From assembly GCF_001668675.1 (NCBI RefSeq), contig NZ_LZKQ01000189.1:22655-86654 (forward strand): DNA of 64,000 bases, written 5' to 3'. Under the pieces are notes generated by a model. It had not been told where the DNA came from. It saw only the letters and a program-made list of their open reading frames with translations, and made no database searches. Source of the DNA: Mycobacterium asiaticum (GTDB lineage: Bacteria > Actinomycetota > Actinomycetes > Mycobacteriales > Mycobacteriaceae). The stretch's first letter is position 1. Every line of letters starts with the position of its first letter. Below are positions 37,662 through 46,970 of this stretch, one piece after another. The translations under genes were made by a program, and so were the position numbers.

Positions 37662-38900
37662 GTGGATTTCAGTCTCCCCGAACACCTTCCGAGCCTACTC
37701 GCCGAGATGGATGAGTTCATCGAACGGGAGATCAAACCACTCGAACGCGAGAATATCCAGTACTTCGACCACCGTCGGGAGAACGCCCGCACCGACTGGG
37801 ACAGCGGCGGGATCCCGCGGCGGGAGTGGGAAGATCTGCTCGGTGAGATGCGCAGGCGAGCCGACAAGGCGGGCTGGTTGCGGTACGGGCTGCCGTCCCA
37901 GTTCGGCGGTCGCGACGGCAGCAATATCGACATGGCCGTCATTCGGGAACACCTGGCGCACAAGGGACTCGGGTTGCACAACGATTTGCAGGACGAGTCC
38001 TCGATCGTCGGCAACTTCCCGCAAGTCATCATGATGGACCGGTTCGGCACCGAGACCCAGAAGCAGGAATGGACCGAGGCACTGATCACCGGCGAGCGGT
38101 CGATGGCGTTCGGGCTGACCGAACCCAACCACGGGTCGGACGCCACCTGGCTGGAGACGACCGCGGTCCGTGACGGTGACGGGTGGGTGATCAACGGCGC
38201 CAAGCGATTCAACACCGGCGTCCACCGGGCCACCCACGACCTGGTGTTCGCCCGCACATCGGGTGAACCCGGTCAGGCGCGCGGCATCACCGCGTTCCTC
38301 GTGCCCTGCGACTCCCCCGGCTTCCACATCCCGTACTACTGGTGGACCTTCAACATGCCCACCGACCATGCCGAGGTGGAGCTCAAAGACGTCCGGGTGC
38401 CCGACGACGCAATCCTGGGTGAAGTCGACCGCGGGTTGGAAGTGGGCCAAACCTTCCTGCACGAGAACAGGATTCGCCAAGCAGCCAGCAGCCTGGGTGC
38501 CGCGCAGTACTGTATCGACCGTGCCGTGGCCTATGCCGGCGAGCGCGTGGTGTTCGGCAAGCCATTGGCGGTGAACCAGGCGGTGCAGTGGCCGCTGGTG
38601 GAGTTGCAGACCGAGGCGCAGATGGTGCGGCTGCTGGTGTACTACGCCGCCACCCAGTTGGACGCCAACCACCACATGGAGGTCTCCGACAAGGTTTCGA
38701 TGGCCAATTACCGCGCCAACCGGCTGGTGTGCAATGCCGCCGACCGCGCGATGCAGGTGCTCGGTGGCATCGGTTACAGCCGTCACGAACAGCTCGAGCA
38801 CATCTACCGGCACCACCGCCGCTACCGGATCACCGAGGGCGCGGAGGAGATCCAGATCCGCCGAGTTGCCCAGCGACTCTTCAAGTTCGGCAAGAGATGA
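37662..38900 (+). CDS. Acyl-CoA dehydrogenase of the catabolic operon
   Basis: The 412-residue flavoprotein resembles the acyl-CoA dehydrogenase half of animal ACAD10/ACAD11: MAFGLTEPNHGSDATWLETT, VINGAKRFNTGVHRATHDLVFARTS, GQTFLHENRIRQAASSLGAAQ and EGAEEIQIRRVAQRLFKFG. It oxidises an acyl-CoA of unknown structure. The GTG start at 37662 has AGGAG at good spacing. Its stop overlaps the following kinase-like gene (ATGA); in animals the same two domains are fused, which supports a joint function. Confidence 0.9.
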   Translation: MDFSLPEHLPSLLAEMDEFIEREIKPLERENIQYFDHRRENARTDWDSGGIPRREWEDLLGEMRRRADKAGWLRYGLPSQFGGRDGSNIDMAVIREHLAHKGLGLHNDLQDESSIVGNFPQVIMMDRFGTETQKQEWTEALITGERSMAFGLTEPNHGSDATWLETTAVRDGDGWVINGAKRFNTGVHRATHDLVFARTSGEPGQARGITAFLVPCDSPGFHIPYYWWTFNMPTDHAEVELKDVRVPDDAILGEVDRGLEVGQTFLHENRIRQAASSLGAAQYCIDRAVAYAGERVVFGKPLAVNQAVQWPLVELQTEAQMVRLLVYYAATQLDANHHMEVSDKVSMANYRANRLVCNAADRAMQVLGGIGYSRHEQLEHIYRHHRRYRITEGAEEIQIRRVAQRLFKFGKR

Positions 38901-39868
38901 CCCTGGCAGCGGACCTCGGCGCGCTGCTGGAGTCGGTCCTCAACGAGCGGGTGAGCATCGACAACCTGCGCGCCCTCACCGGCGGTGCCAGCCGGACCAC
39001 CTGGGCGTTCGATGCGGTGACCGACGGCGCGCCCCGCTCGCTGATCCTGCGCACCGGACCACCGGACGACGTCCATGCCGGGATGGAATTGGAGGCACGG
39101 GTTCAGGCGGCGGCCGCCGCCGCCGGCGCGCCGGTCCCCCATGTCCTGATCGCCGACGACTCGGTGGCCACGCTCGGGAACCCGTTCCTGATCTGTGAGG
39201 AGATCAAGGGCGAGACCATCGTTCGGCGCATTTACCGGCAGCTCGGCGATTCCGCCGCGGCGCGGGAGTCGCTGTTGCGCCAGTGCGCGCAGGCAATCGC
39301 GGCCATCCACCGTGCCGATGCCGGTGACCCGGGACTGACCCGCGAGGACCCGATCGGGCAATGGCGGGAACGGCTCGACGGCATGGGCGACACCACCGCC
39401 ACCTTCGAATGGGCCTTCCGTTGGCTGGCCGCCCGCCGGCCGCCACCGTCGCCGGAAGTGTTGGTGCACGGCGACTTTCGGATGGGTAACCTGATCGTCG
39501 ACGGCAGCGATCTCGCCGCGGTGCTGGACTGGGAGCTGGTGCACGTGGGTGAGGCCTACGAGGACCTGGCCTGGTTCTGCGTACGCGCCTGGCGGTTCGG
39601 CGCACCGCCCAGCCAGGGCGCCGGCGGTCTGGGCAGTATCGAAAGCTTCCTGCGCGCCTACGAGCAGGCCAGCGCGACTACCGTCGACCGGGTGACGTTC
39701 CACTGGTGGCTGGTGCTGGCGACCCTGCGCTGGGGGGTGATCTGCCGCTATCAGGCCGAGCGGCACCTCAGCGGGCAGACGCGGTCGGTGGAACTGGCCA
39801 CCATCGGCCGCCGGGTGTGCGAGAACGAATGGGACCTGCTCGACCTGCTTGCCGGGAGCCCGTCGTGA
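38897..39868 (+). CDS. Aminoglycoside-phosphotransferase-fold kinase (ACAD10/11 kinase-like)
   Basis: The 323-residue protein has the APH fold: ALTGGASRTTWAFDA (nucleotide loop), a basic LILRTG strand, the catalytic loop LVHGDFRMGNLIVDG and the metal-binding AAVLDWELVHVGEAYEDLAW. In ACAD10/11 such a kinase phosphorylates 4-hydroxyacyl-CoA so that the dehydrogenase can eliminate the phosphate. Its overlap with the acyl-CoA dehydrogenase gene points to that reaction here, rather than antibiotic resistance. It also overlaps the DUF6285 gene, another regular partner of these kinases. Confidence 0.88.
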   Translation: MTLAADLGALLESVLNERVSIDNLRALTGGASRTTWAFDAVTDGAPRSLILRTGPPDDVHAGMELEARVQAAAAAAGAPVPHVLIADDSVATLGNPFLICEEIKGETIVRRIYRQLGDSAAARESLLRQCAQAIAAIHRADAGDPGLTREDPIGQWRERLDGMGDTTATFEWAFRWLAARRPPPSPEVLVHGDFRMGNLIVDGSDLAAVLDWELVHVGEAYEDLAWFCVRAWRFGAPPSQGAGGLGSIESFLRAYEQASATTVDRVTFHWWLVLATLRWGVICRYQAERHLSGQTRSVELATIGRRVCENEWDLLDLLAGSPS

Positions 39869-40203
39869 CCGGGATACACGGCCGGCCCACCGCTGCGGAG
39901 CTGGTCGCCGCCGTCGCCGAGTTCCTGGAAACCGATGTGCGCGAGGCGACTTCGGGCCAGGTCAACTTCCACTCCCGGGTAGCGGCCAACGCCCTGCGGA
40001 TGGTCGAACGCGAATTGCGCAACCCCGGTGAATCCGACGTCCGGGCGGCGCTGGCCAACCTCGGCTTCGCGGACGAGGCCGCGCTGGCGGCTGCCATCCG
40101 CGACGGCGCACTGGACGAGCGCGCCGATGACGTCATCGCCTGCCTGCGAACCTTGGTGGGCCACCGGCTGGCGGCCGCTCACCCCGGATACGACAACCCC
40201 TAG
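39865..40203 (+). CDS. DUF6285 domain protein
   Basis: This 112-residue helical protein has GRPTAAELVAAVAEFLETDV and FHSRVAANALRMVERELRN, the pattern of the small DUF6285 family that is found next to APH-fold kinases and acyl-CoA dehydrogenases. Its function is unknown. The GTG start overlaps the kinase stop (GTGA), so it is probably made in fixed ratio with the kinase and may be its accessory subunit. There are no cysteines or membrane segments. Confidence 0.8.
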   Translation: MTGIHGRPTAAELVAAVAEFLETDVREATSGQVNFHSRVAANALRMVERELRNPGESDVRAALANLGFADEAALAAAIRDGALDERADDVIACLRTLVGHRLAAAHPGYDNP

Positions 40204-40210
40204 GAGCACC

Positions 40211-40603
40211 ATGTCCCCCACTGTCGCCGAGGTGGCCGACCGGCTGTTCGCCGTGATCGAGGACGGCGACCGGGCCACCGTCGACCAGATGTGGAGCCCC
40301 GACATCACGGTGTGGCGGGTCGGTGCCCGCCGCGATGACGACAAGGCCCGCGCGCTGCGCGTCATCGAGTGGTTCATCTCGGCCACGACCGAGCGCAGCT
40401 ACGAAATCCTGGACCGCCAGGAATTCGGGACCGGGTTCGTCCAGCAGCACGTCCTGCACGCGACCGGCCACGCGGGTCAATCGATCTCGATGCGGGTTTG
40501 CATCGTGATCAAGTTGGACAATGAGGGTCTTATCAACAGGATCGACGAATACTTCGACCCCGCCGAGATGGCCCCGCTACTCGACTCCCCGACAAACGAA
40601 TAG
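40211..40603 (+). CDS. SnoaL/NTF2-like protein
   Basis: The 130-residue protein is a single cone-shaped NTF2 fold: an N-terminal helix pair (VAEVADRLFAVIEDGD), QMWSPDITVWRVG, and a final strand with IVIKLDNEGLINRIDEYFDPAEM. Family members are isomerases, hydratases or non-catalytic carriers. TAGGAG lies at ideal distance from the ATG. In this operon a small isomerase or dehydratase step is plausible. Catalytic residues cannot be assigned from sequence alone. Confidence 0.82.
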   Translation: MSPTVAEVADRLFAVIEDGDRATVDQMWSPDITVWRVGARRDDDKARALRVIEWFISATTERSYEILDRQEFGTGFVQQHVLHATGHAGQSISMRVCIVIKLDNEGLINRIDEYFDPAEMAPLLDSPTNE

Positions 40604-40613
40604 GCGAGACCCG

Positions 40614-41156
40614 ATGACGACGCTGGAAACTTTGCTCACCGACCCCGAGACCTCGGGTGCCTGGGCGCTGGTGCCCGACAACTCGAAGATCGAATTCAAG
40701 ATCAAGAACATGTGGGGCGTGTGGCCGGTCAAGGGCAGGTTCACCCAATTCAGCGGAGAGGGCAGGCTCGGCGACAAGGGCGCGGTGACCGGCCGCATCG
40801 ACATCGACGTCGCATCGCTGAACACCGGTATCGGAAAGCGGGACGAACACCTGCGGTCCGCCGACTTCTTCGACGTCGAGCGCTTTCCGCAGATCGCCGT
40901 CGCCGTAGGCGGCCTGCAGCTCGGCACCGGCCGAGAGGCCGAATTGCAAACCGGATTCACCATCAAGGGCATCACCGAACCGGTGCGGCTGCCGGTGACG
41001 ATCACCGAACTCGCCGACGGCTCGGTACGGATCTCAGGGACGACCCAGATCAACCGATCCCGGTTCAACCTGGACTGGAACAAGCTGGGTGTGATGTCGG
41101 ACACAGTGACGGTGTCGGCGGAGGCCGTCTTCGTGCAATCGACTCATACCGCGTGA
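40614..41156 (+). CDS. YceI-family lipid-binding protein
   Basis: This 180-residue protein shows the lipocalin-like YceI barrel: WALVPDNSKIEFKIKNMWG, GRFTQFSGEGRLG, IDVASLNTGIGKRDEHLRSADFFDVERFP and a final strand FNLDWNKLG. YceI proteins bind long isoprenoid or lipid chains. There is no signal peptide, so this one should act in the cytosol. It is the last gene of the operon, 10 bases after the NTF2-like gene. It may hold a hydrophobic substrate for the enzymes encoded upstream. Confidence 0.86.
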   Translation: MTTLETLLTDPETSGAWALVPDNSKIEFKIKNMWGVWPVKGRFTQFSGEGRLGDKGAVTGRIDIDVASLNTGIGKRDEHLRSADFFDVERFPQIAVAVGGLQLGTGREAELQTGFTIKGITEPVRLPVTITELADGSVRISGTTQINRSRFNLDWNKLGVMSDTVTVSAEAVFVQSTHTA

Positions 41157-41171
41157 ATTAACATCTGCACC

Positions 41172-41573
41172 GTGCCCGAGTCGAGCAACCCACTGAAGAT
41201 CCTCGTCTACAGCGACAATGTCCAAACCCGCGAACGGGTCATGCAGGCCCTGGGTAAGCGGCTGCACCCGGATCTTCCCGAGCTGAGCTACGTCGAGGTG
41301 GCTACCGGCCCGATGGTGGTGCGGACCATGGACGAGGGAAGCATCGACCTGGCCATCCTCGACGGGGAGGCAACGCCGACCGGCGGCATGGGTATCGCCA
41401 AGCAGCTGAAGGATGAGTTATCGACGTGCCCACCGATCCTGGTGCTGACGGGCCGTCCCGACGACGCGTGGCTGGCCAGCTGGTCACGCGCCGAGGCCGC
41501 CGTGCCGCATCCTCTCGACCCGATCGTGTTGGGCCGGACCGTGCTCAACCTGTTGCGCGCACCCGCGCACTAG
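41172..41573 (+). CDS. Stand-alone receiver-domain (response-regulator-like) protein, Rv3143-like
   Basis: The 133-residue product is one CheY-like domain without an output domain. A phospho-acceptor candidate is Asp64 (DLAILDGEATPTGG) and a Thr lies in VLTGRPDD, but the N-terminal acidic pair is reduced to one Asp (YSDN, Asp15) and the usual Lys before the last Pro is replaced (VPHPLDP), so phosphorylation may be weak or absent. The start is GTG at 41172. It lies just upstream of the nuo region, as Rv3143 does in M. tuberculosis. Confidence 0.83.
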   Translation: MPESSNPLKILVYSDNVQTRERVMQALGKRLHPDLPELSYVEVATGPMVVRTMDEGSIDLAILDGEATPTGGMGIAKQLKDELSTCPPILVLTGRPDDAWLASWSRAEAAVPHPLDPIVLGRTVLNLLRAPAH

Positions 41574-41580
41574 GAAGCGG

Positions 41581-42864
41581 TCAGCCGCCCCGCACTTGCA
41601 GTTGCGGGCCGTCTTCCTGAGCTTCCTCCTGGGGACGGAACTCTCCGGGTGCGATCTTGGGCCGCAGCGAGACCACGGTTTCCTCCGCCTCGTCCGCCTC
41701 GGAAGTGTCCTTGGCCTGGGCGCGCAGACCCGTCACCGGGATTGCCGAGCCGGTCGTCTGCGCGGCGGGCACTGCCTCGCCGGGGGCGGCCTGAACAGCG
41801 ACTTCCGGCGCCACAGTGGGCAGCACGCTCATCGCCGGCACGTGTGCTTCCGGAGCTTCCGGGGTCTCGGTCACCTCGGCCTCGGCAGCCGGCGCGACGG
41901 CCTCCGGTTCCTCGGCCTTGGGTGCGGGCTTGGTGGTGTTCATGATGGACGGGCTGTCGCCGAGCAGACCGGCCCGGGCCAGACCGGCCAGCGCCATCGG
42001 CATCATGCCGAAACCGGCGACGCCCGCGCTGGGCACGCCGGTGTTGGCGGCGGTCGCCGCGGCACTGCCGGCACTGCCCGCACCCGCGGCGGCTGCCGGG
42101 TCCCCGCCGGTGTAGCCGCTGGTGTAGCTCATCGGAGCGGGCCCGGCGTCAGCGCCTCCGACGGCACCGGTGCTGCCACCGCCACCGCCACCGGCGGCCG
42201 CCACGCCGTCACCACCGCTACCTGCGACCGGCGCGGCCGGCGCACCGGTTCCCGCGTCGGCGCCCGGTGCGGGTGCGCCGCCGGTCTGCCCGTTCGCGAG
42301 GGCGCCCAGGCCGCCGGCCAGTCCACCGGCCAGCGCCGGGAAGCTCTGCAGCACGCTCTGCCACGGCACCACCTGCGAGGCGGCAGCGGCGGCGTTGGCG
42401 TAATAGCCGGCCATCGCGGACACGTCCGCGGCCCACATTTCTTCGTAAATGCTCTCGGCCAGCGCGATCAGCGGTGCATTCTGGCCGAACAGATTCGACA
42501 TGACCAGCTGCACGAACGCGTTGCGGTTGGCGTCGACCGCCCCCGGGTGAATGGTGGCCGCCCGGGCCGCTTCAAAGGCGCTGACCACCGCGCGCGCCTG
42601 CCCGGCCGCCCCGAAGGACTGCGACGCGGCAGCGCTCAGCCAGCCCGCGTAGGGGGCGGCCGCCGCCGCCATCGCTTGGGCCGCCGGGCCCTGCCAGGCC
42701 TGGCTCGCCAACGTTGAGATCACGCCTTGGAACGCTTCAGCGGCAGTCCCCAGTTCGGCGGCCAGCCCATCCCAGGCGGCGGCTGCCTCCAGCATCGGGG
42801 CGCTACCCGCACCTAGGAACATGCGCAGGGAATTGATCTCTGGCGGCAGCGTAAAGAAACTCAC
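41581..42864 (-). CDS. PPE-family protein (PPE52-like position)
   Basis: This 427-residue protein has the PPE domain (about residues 1-180): [20 protein letters not shown] at the start, the WxG-type [17 protein letters not shown] and [21 protein letters not shown]. The C-terminal half is Ala/Gly-rich low complexity, then an acidic Glu/Pro/Val segment. No MPTR repeats are present. PPE proteins are secreted by type VII systems and sit in the outer membrane. No PE partner or esx gene adjoins it. The GTG start at 42864 has GGGAGGACAGGGG upstream. It is divergent from nuoA. Confidence 0.9.
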   Translation of the reverse strand: MSFFTLPPEINSLRMFLGAGSAPMLEAAAAWDGLAAELGTAAEAFQGVISTLASQAWQGPAAQAMAAAAAPYAGWLSAAASQSFGAAGQARAVVSAFEAARAATIHPGAVDANRNAFVQLVMSNLFGQNAPLIALAESIYEEMWAADVSAMAGYYANAAAAASQVVPWQSVLQSFPALAGGLAGGLGALANGQTGGAPAPGADAGTGAPAAPVAGSGGDGVAAAGGGGGGSTGAVGGADAGPAPMSYTSGYTGGDPAAAAGAGSAGSAAATAANTGVPSAGVAGFGMMPMALAGLARAGLLGDSPSIMNTTKPAPKAEEPEAVAPAAEAEVTETPEAPEAHVPAMSVLPTVAPEVAVQAAPGEAVPAAQTTGSAIPVTGLRAQAKDTSEADEAEETVVSLRPKIAPGEFRPQEEAQEDGPQLQVRGG

Positions 42865-43200
42865 AACCCCTGTCCTCCCAGATCGGTTGGTGGCGTCTGC
42901 ACTGACCTCGCAAGATCCGCGCAGTTACCCGAAGCTAAGAGTAACAACAAGCGCTCCGCCCGTCTGGCCGTCGCATGGATCCCGCGATATTCCTGCCGCC
43001 TTCCTCCCGCGCTGCGCCGTTTGCCACGTGTTTCGCGTCCCTAACGATCCTCCGTGTCCATGAGCTTGACCCCGGGCATGTGGTCCGCCCGTCGCGCGAC
43101 TATGTTGAAGGTCACTGTGACGGCCCACAAGCCCGGTCCGTCACACAGCCCGGTCACCGCCTGGCCGCTGTCGGCGGCCCATACGACGGAGCAGAGCGAG
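42865..43200. other. Spacer between the PPE gene and nuoA, with one short palindrome
   Basis: The 336 bases contain no credible gene. The open frame in the second half is the upstream continuation of nuoA and lacks a ribosome site. At 43111-43121 there is an 11-base palindrome, GTCAC-T-GTGAC, about 80 bases before nuoA; it could be an operator. The nuo promoter is expected here but I could not fix its boxes. Confidence 0.5.
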
Positions 43201-43578
43201 TTGAACGTCTACATACCCATATTGGTGCTTGCCGGCATTGCTGCAGCCTTTGCCGTGGGCTCGGTGATCCTGGCGAGCATCACGGGCCCCACCCGGTTCA
43301 ACCGGTCGAAGCTGGAGGCCTACGAATGTGGGATCGAACCCACTGAAACGGGGTTCAGCGGCCCGAAGGCCGCAAGCGGTCAGCGCTTCCCGGTGAAGTA
43401 TTACCTGACCGCAATGTTATTCATCGTCTTCGACATCGAAATTGTGTTCCTCTATCCGTGGGCGGTCAGTTTCGACTACCTCGGAACGTTCGCGCTCGTC
43501 GAGATGGTCATATTCATGCTCACGGTTTTCGTGGCCTACGCATACGTGTGGCGCCGCGGTGGCCTGACGTGGGATTGA
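43201..43578 (+). CDS. nuoA: NADH-quinone oxidoreductase subunit A
   Basis: This 125-residue subunit has three membrane helices and belongs to the membrane arm of complex I, near the quinone site. Family marks are AYECGIEP (loop Cys), [21 protein letters not shown] and LYPWAV. I chose TTG 43201 (then NVYIPILV) because it matches other mycobacterial NuoA starts and has GGAG nine bases upstream; a longer frame to 43054 looks non-coding. It opens the 14-gene nuo operon, which carries electrons from NADH to menaquinone and pumps protons. Confidence 0.93.
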   Translation: MNVYIPILVLAGIAAAFAVGSVILASITGPTRFNRSKLEAYECGIEPTETGFSGPKAASGQRFPVKYYLTAMLFIVFDIEIVFLYPWAVSFDYLGTFALVEMVIFMLTVFVAYAYVWRRGGLTWD

Positions 43579-43586
43579 GGTAGGAC

Positions 43587-44141
43587 GTGGGACTGGAAGA
43601 ACAGCTGCCCGGCGGGATTCTGCTGTCGACGGTCGAGAAGGTTGCGGGTTATGTCCGCAAGAACTCGCTGTGGCCGGCGACCTTCGGCTTGGCCTGCTGC
43701 GCAATCGAGATGATGGCGACGGCGGGCCCGAGGTTCGACATCGCCCGATTCGGCATGGAGCGGTTCTCGGCGACGCCCCGACAGGCGGACCTGATGATCG
43801 TCGCGGGCCGGGTCAGCCAGAAGATGGCCCCGGTGCTGCGGCAGATCTACGACCAGATGGCCGAGCCGAAATGGGTTCTGGCGATGGGCGTGTGCGCCTC
43901 CTCTGGCGGAATGTTCAACAACTACGCGATCGTGCAGGGCGTCGACCACGTAGTACCGGTGGACATCTACCTGCCCGGCTGCCCGCCCCGACCCGAGATG
44001 CTGTTGTACGCAATCCTGAAGCTGCACGAGAAGATTCAGGAAATGCCGCTGGGCGTCAACCGGGAACGCGCCATCGCCGAAGCCGAGGAAGCGGCCATGG
44101 CCGCCCGCCCCACCATCGAGATGCGCGGTCTGCTGCGATGA
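43587..44141 (+). CDS. nuoB: NADH-quinone oxidoreductase subunit B
   Basis: The 184-residue subunit holds the terminal [4Fe-4S] cluster N2, which passes electrons to quinone. The four ligands are visible: adjacent Cys37-Cys38 (LACCAIEMM), Cys103 (GVCASSGG) and Cys132 (PGCPPRPE). The GTG start at 43587 is preceded by GGTAGGAC, eight bases after nuoA. Its stop overlaps the nuoC start (ATGA). Confidence 0.96.
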   Translation: MGLEEQLPGGILLSTVEKVAGYVRKNSLWPATFGLACCAIEMMATAGPRFDIARFGMERFSATPRQADLMIVAGRVSQKMAPVLRQIYDQMAEPKWVLAMGVCASSGGMFNNYAIVQGVDHVVPVDIYLPGCPPRPEMLLYAILKLHEKIQEMPLGVNRERAIAEAEEAAMAARPTIEMRGLLR

Positions 44142-44866
44142 GCTCACCGGACAAAGACCCGCAGGGCGCCACCCTGACCCCGGGCGCGGACGTCCCACCC
44201 GAAGGCCAGGAAGTGATCAGCGTCCGCCGCGGCATGTTCGGTGTTCGCGGCACCGGCGACACCTCCGGCTACGGGCGGCTGGTGCGCGAGATCGCGCTGC
44301 CCGGCGAGAGCCCCCGGCCCTACGGCAGCTACTTCGACGACATCGCCGACCGGCTGGCCGAGGCGTTGGACCGCGAGGGCCTCGACTTCAACGAGGCGAT
44401 TGAGAAGGTCGTCGTCTACCGCGACGAACTGAGCCTGCACGTGCGCCGAGACCTGCTACCGCAGGTCGCCCAGCGGTTGCGCGACGAACCCGAACTGCGG
44501 TTCGAGTTGTGCCTGGGCGTCAGCGGCGTGCACTACCCGAACGAGACCGGGCGCGAACTTCACGCCGTATACCCGCTGCGGTCGATCACCCACAATCGCC
44601 GGGTGCGGCTGGAAGTGTCTGCGCCAGACAGCGATCCGCACATCCCCTCGCTGTTCAGCGTCTACCCGACCAACGACTGGCACGAGCGGGAGACCTACGA
44701 CTTCTTCGGGATCATCTTCGACGGACATCCGTCGCTGACCCGGATCGAAATGCCCGACGACTGGCAGGGCCACCCACAACGCAAGGACTACCCGCTGGGC
44801 GGTATCCCGGTCGAGTACAAGGGCGCGCAGATTCCCCCACCCGATGAGCGCAGGGGCTATAACTGA
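44138..44866 (+). CDS. nuoC: NADH-quinone oxidoreductase subunit C
   Basis: This 242-residue subunit of the peripheral arm contacts NuoD beside the quinone site. It carries the 30-kDa-subunit signature with [16 protein letters not shown] then DGHPSLTRI, and ends with a [15 protein letters not shown] tail. The first 60 or so residues are variable. It starts in the nuoB stop and its TGA overlaps the nuoD start by one base (TGATG), so the subunits are made in order. C and D are separate here, unlike the fused NuoCD of enterobacteria. Confidence 0.95.
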   Translation: MSSPDKDPQGATLTPGADVPPEGQEVISVRRGMFGVRGTGDTSGYGRLVREIALPGESPRPYGSYFDDIADRLAEALDREGLDFNEAIEKVVVYRDELSLHVRRDLLPQVAQRLRDEPELRFELCLGVSGVHYPNETGRELHAVYPLRSITHNRRVRLEVSAPDSDPHIPSLFSVYPTNDWHERETYDFFGIIFDGHPSLTRIEMPDDWQGHPQRKDYPLGGIPVEYKGAQIPPPDERRGYN

Positions 44867-46197
44867 TGAGCACATCCACCAGCACGGCGCACGACGGCGC
44901 CGGCGCTCCAGAGACGCTTGTGGTCGCCGGCGGCCAGGACTGGGACAAGGTCGTCGACGCCGCGCGCAACGCCGACCCCGGTGAACGCATCGTCGTCAAC
45001 ATGGGGCCGCAACACCCCTCCACCCACGGTGTGCTGCGCCTGATCCTGGAGATCGAAGGCGAGACGGTCACCGAGGTGCGCTGCGGAATCGGCTACCTGC
45101 ACACCGGCATCGAGAAGAACCTCGAATACCGGTACTGGACGCAGGGCGTCACGTTCGTCACCCGGATGGACTACCTGGCACCGTTTTTCAACGAGACGGC
45201 GTACTGCCTGGGCGTGGAGAAACTGCTTGGCATCACCGATGAAATCCCGGAACGGGTCAACGTCATCCGGGTGATGATGATGGAGCTCAACCGGATTTCT
45301 TCGCACCTGGTCGCCCTGGCCACCGGCGGCATGGAGCTGGGTGCCATGACGCCGATGTTCGTGGGCTTCCGCGCCCGCGAGATCATCCTGACCCTGTTCG
45401 AGAAGATCACCGGCCTGCGGATGAACAGCGCCTACATCCGTCCCGGCGGGCTGGCCCAGGACCTGCCGCCGAACGGGGTCGACGACATCGCCGCAGCGTT
45501 GAAGGAACTGCGGGTTCCGTTGCGCCAGATGGGCGACCTGCTCAACGAGAACGCGATCTGGAAGGCCCGCACCGAGCACGTCGGATACCTGGACCTGACC
45601 GGTTGCATGGCGTTGGGTATCACGGGTCCGATCCTGCGCGCCACCGGCCTGCCGCACGACCTGCGCAAGAGCGAACCCTACTGCGGCTACGAGAACTACG
45701 AGTTCGACGTCATAACCGATGACAACTGTGATGCCTACGGACGCTACATCATTCGGGTCAAAGAGATGTGGGAGTCGATCAAGATCATCGAACAGTGTCT
45801 GGACAAGTTGCGGCCCGGGCCGACCATGGTCGAGGACCGCAAAATCGCTTGGCCCGCAGACCTTTACGTGGGCCCCGACGGCATGGGTAACTCCCCGGAG
45901 CACATTGCCAAGATCATGGGCAGCTCGATGGAAGCGTTGATCCACCACTTCAAGCTGGTCACCGAGGGCATCCGGGTCCCGGCCGGTCAGGTGTATGTGT
46001 CGGTCGAGTCGCCCCGCGGGGAGCTCGGCGTGCACATGGTCAGCGATGGCGGCACCCGCCCCTACCGCGTGCATTACCGGGACCCCTCCTTCACCAATCT
46101 GCAGTCGGTCGCGGCGATGTGCGAGGGCGGGATGGTCGCCGACCTGATCACCGCGGTCGCCAGCATCGACCCGGTCATGGGCGGAGTGGACCGATGA
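44866..46197 (+). CDS. nuoD: NADH-quinone oxidoreductase subunit D
   Basis: The 443-residue subunit forms the quinone-binding pocket with NuoB. Conserved marks include [15 protein letters not shown] with the quinone-site His, [26 protein letters not shown], and the C-terminal [16 protein letters not shown]. It has the 49-kDa-subunit length plus a short variable N-terminal extension. Its stop overlaps the nuoE start (ATGA). Confidence 0.96.
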   Translation: MSTSTSTAHDGAGAPETLVVAGGQDWDKVVDAARNADPGERIVVNMGPQHPSTHGVLRLILEIEGETVTEVRCGIGYLHTGIEKNLEYRYWTQGVTFVTRMDYLAPFFNETAYCLGVEKLLGITDEIPERVNVIRVMMMELNRISSHLVALATGGMELGAMTPMFVGFRAREIILTLFEKITGLRMNSAYIRPGGLAQDLPPNGVDDIAAALKELRVPLRQMGDLLNENAIWKARTEHVGYLDLTGCMALGITGPILRATGLPHDLRKSEPYCGYENYEFDVITDDNCDAYGRYIIRVKEMWESIKIIEQCLDKLRPGPTMVEDRKIAWPADLYVGPDGMGNSPEHIAKIMGSSMEALIHHFKLVTEGIRVPAGQVYVSVESPRGELGVHMVSDGGTRPYRVHYRDPSFTNLQSVAAMCEGGMVADLITAVASIDPVMGGVDR

Positions 46198-46970
46198 CCG
46201 TTCCGAAAGTCGGCAGCAGCAACGGAGAGCGGGTCTTTCTGCGACTCGGTCCCCCGCCCGAGGAGCCCAACCAGTTCGTGGTCGAGGGTGCGCCGCAGTC
46301 GTATCCGGCCGAGGTGCGGGCCCGGCTCGAAGTCGAGGCCAAGGAGATCATCGCCAAATACCCCAACAGCCGCTCAGCACTGCTGCCGCTGCTGCACCTG
46401 GTACAGGGCGAAGACTCCTACCTCACCCCCGCCGGACTCGAATTCTGTTCCGAGCAACTGGGATTGACCGGAGCCGAGGTCTCCGCGGTCGCCAGCTTCT
46501 ATACGATGTACCGACGCGGGCCCACCGGCGACTACCTGGTCGGTGTGTGCACCAACACGCTGTGCGCGGTGATGGGGGGCGACGCGATATTCGCCGATCT
46601 CAAGGAACATCTGGGTATCGGCAACGACGAGACCACCGCCGACGGCACGGTCACCCTGCAACACATCGAGTGCAACGCGGCCTGTGACTACGCGCCGGTG
46701 GTGATGGTCAACTGGGAGTTCTACGACAACCAGACTCCCGCGTCGGCCCGCGAACTCGTCGACTCGCTGCGGTCGGGCGAGCCGTTGGCGCCCACCCGAG
46801 GCGCCCCACTGTGCAAGTTCCGGGAAACGTCGCGCATTCTGGCCGGCCTGCCCGACCAGCGCCCCGACGAAGGCCAGGGCGGTGCCGGTGCAGCCACGCT
46901 GGCCGGACTGCGGGTGGCCAAGGAGAACGGTATGCAGGCACCCGAAGCCCCAGGGACCACCGATGACTAG
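46194..46970 (+). CDS. nuoE: NADH-quinone oxidoreductase subunit E
   Basis: This 258-residue subunit of the NADH module carries a thioredoxin-like [2Fe-2S] cluster (N1a), with ligands in GVCTNTLC and [11 protein letters not shown] helical N-terminal domain ([24 protein letters not shown]) precedes it. The C-terminal 60 residues are longer than in many NuoE proteins, as usual in mycobacteria. Its TAG lies eight bases inside nuoF. Confidence 0.95.
   Translation: MTVPKVGSSNGERVFLRLGPPPEEPNQFVVEGAPQSYPAEVRARLEVEAKEIIAKYPNSRSALLPLLHLVQGEDSYLTPAGLEFCSEQLGLTGAEVSAVASFYTMYRRGPTGDYLVGVCTNTLCAVMGGDAIFADLKEHLGIGNDETTADGTVTLQHIECNAACDYAPVVMVNWEFYDNQTPASARELVDSLRSGEPLAPTRGAPLCKFRETSRILAGLPDQRPDEGQGGAGAATLAGLRVAKENGMQAPEAPGTTDD

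Noticed and set aside
38897..39868. Aminoglycoside resistance kinase
   Set aside because: The fold matches, but overlap with an acyl-CoA dehydrogenase gene and with DUF6285 points to a hydroxyacyl-CoA kinase role.
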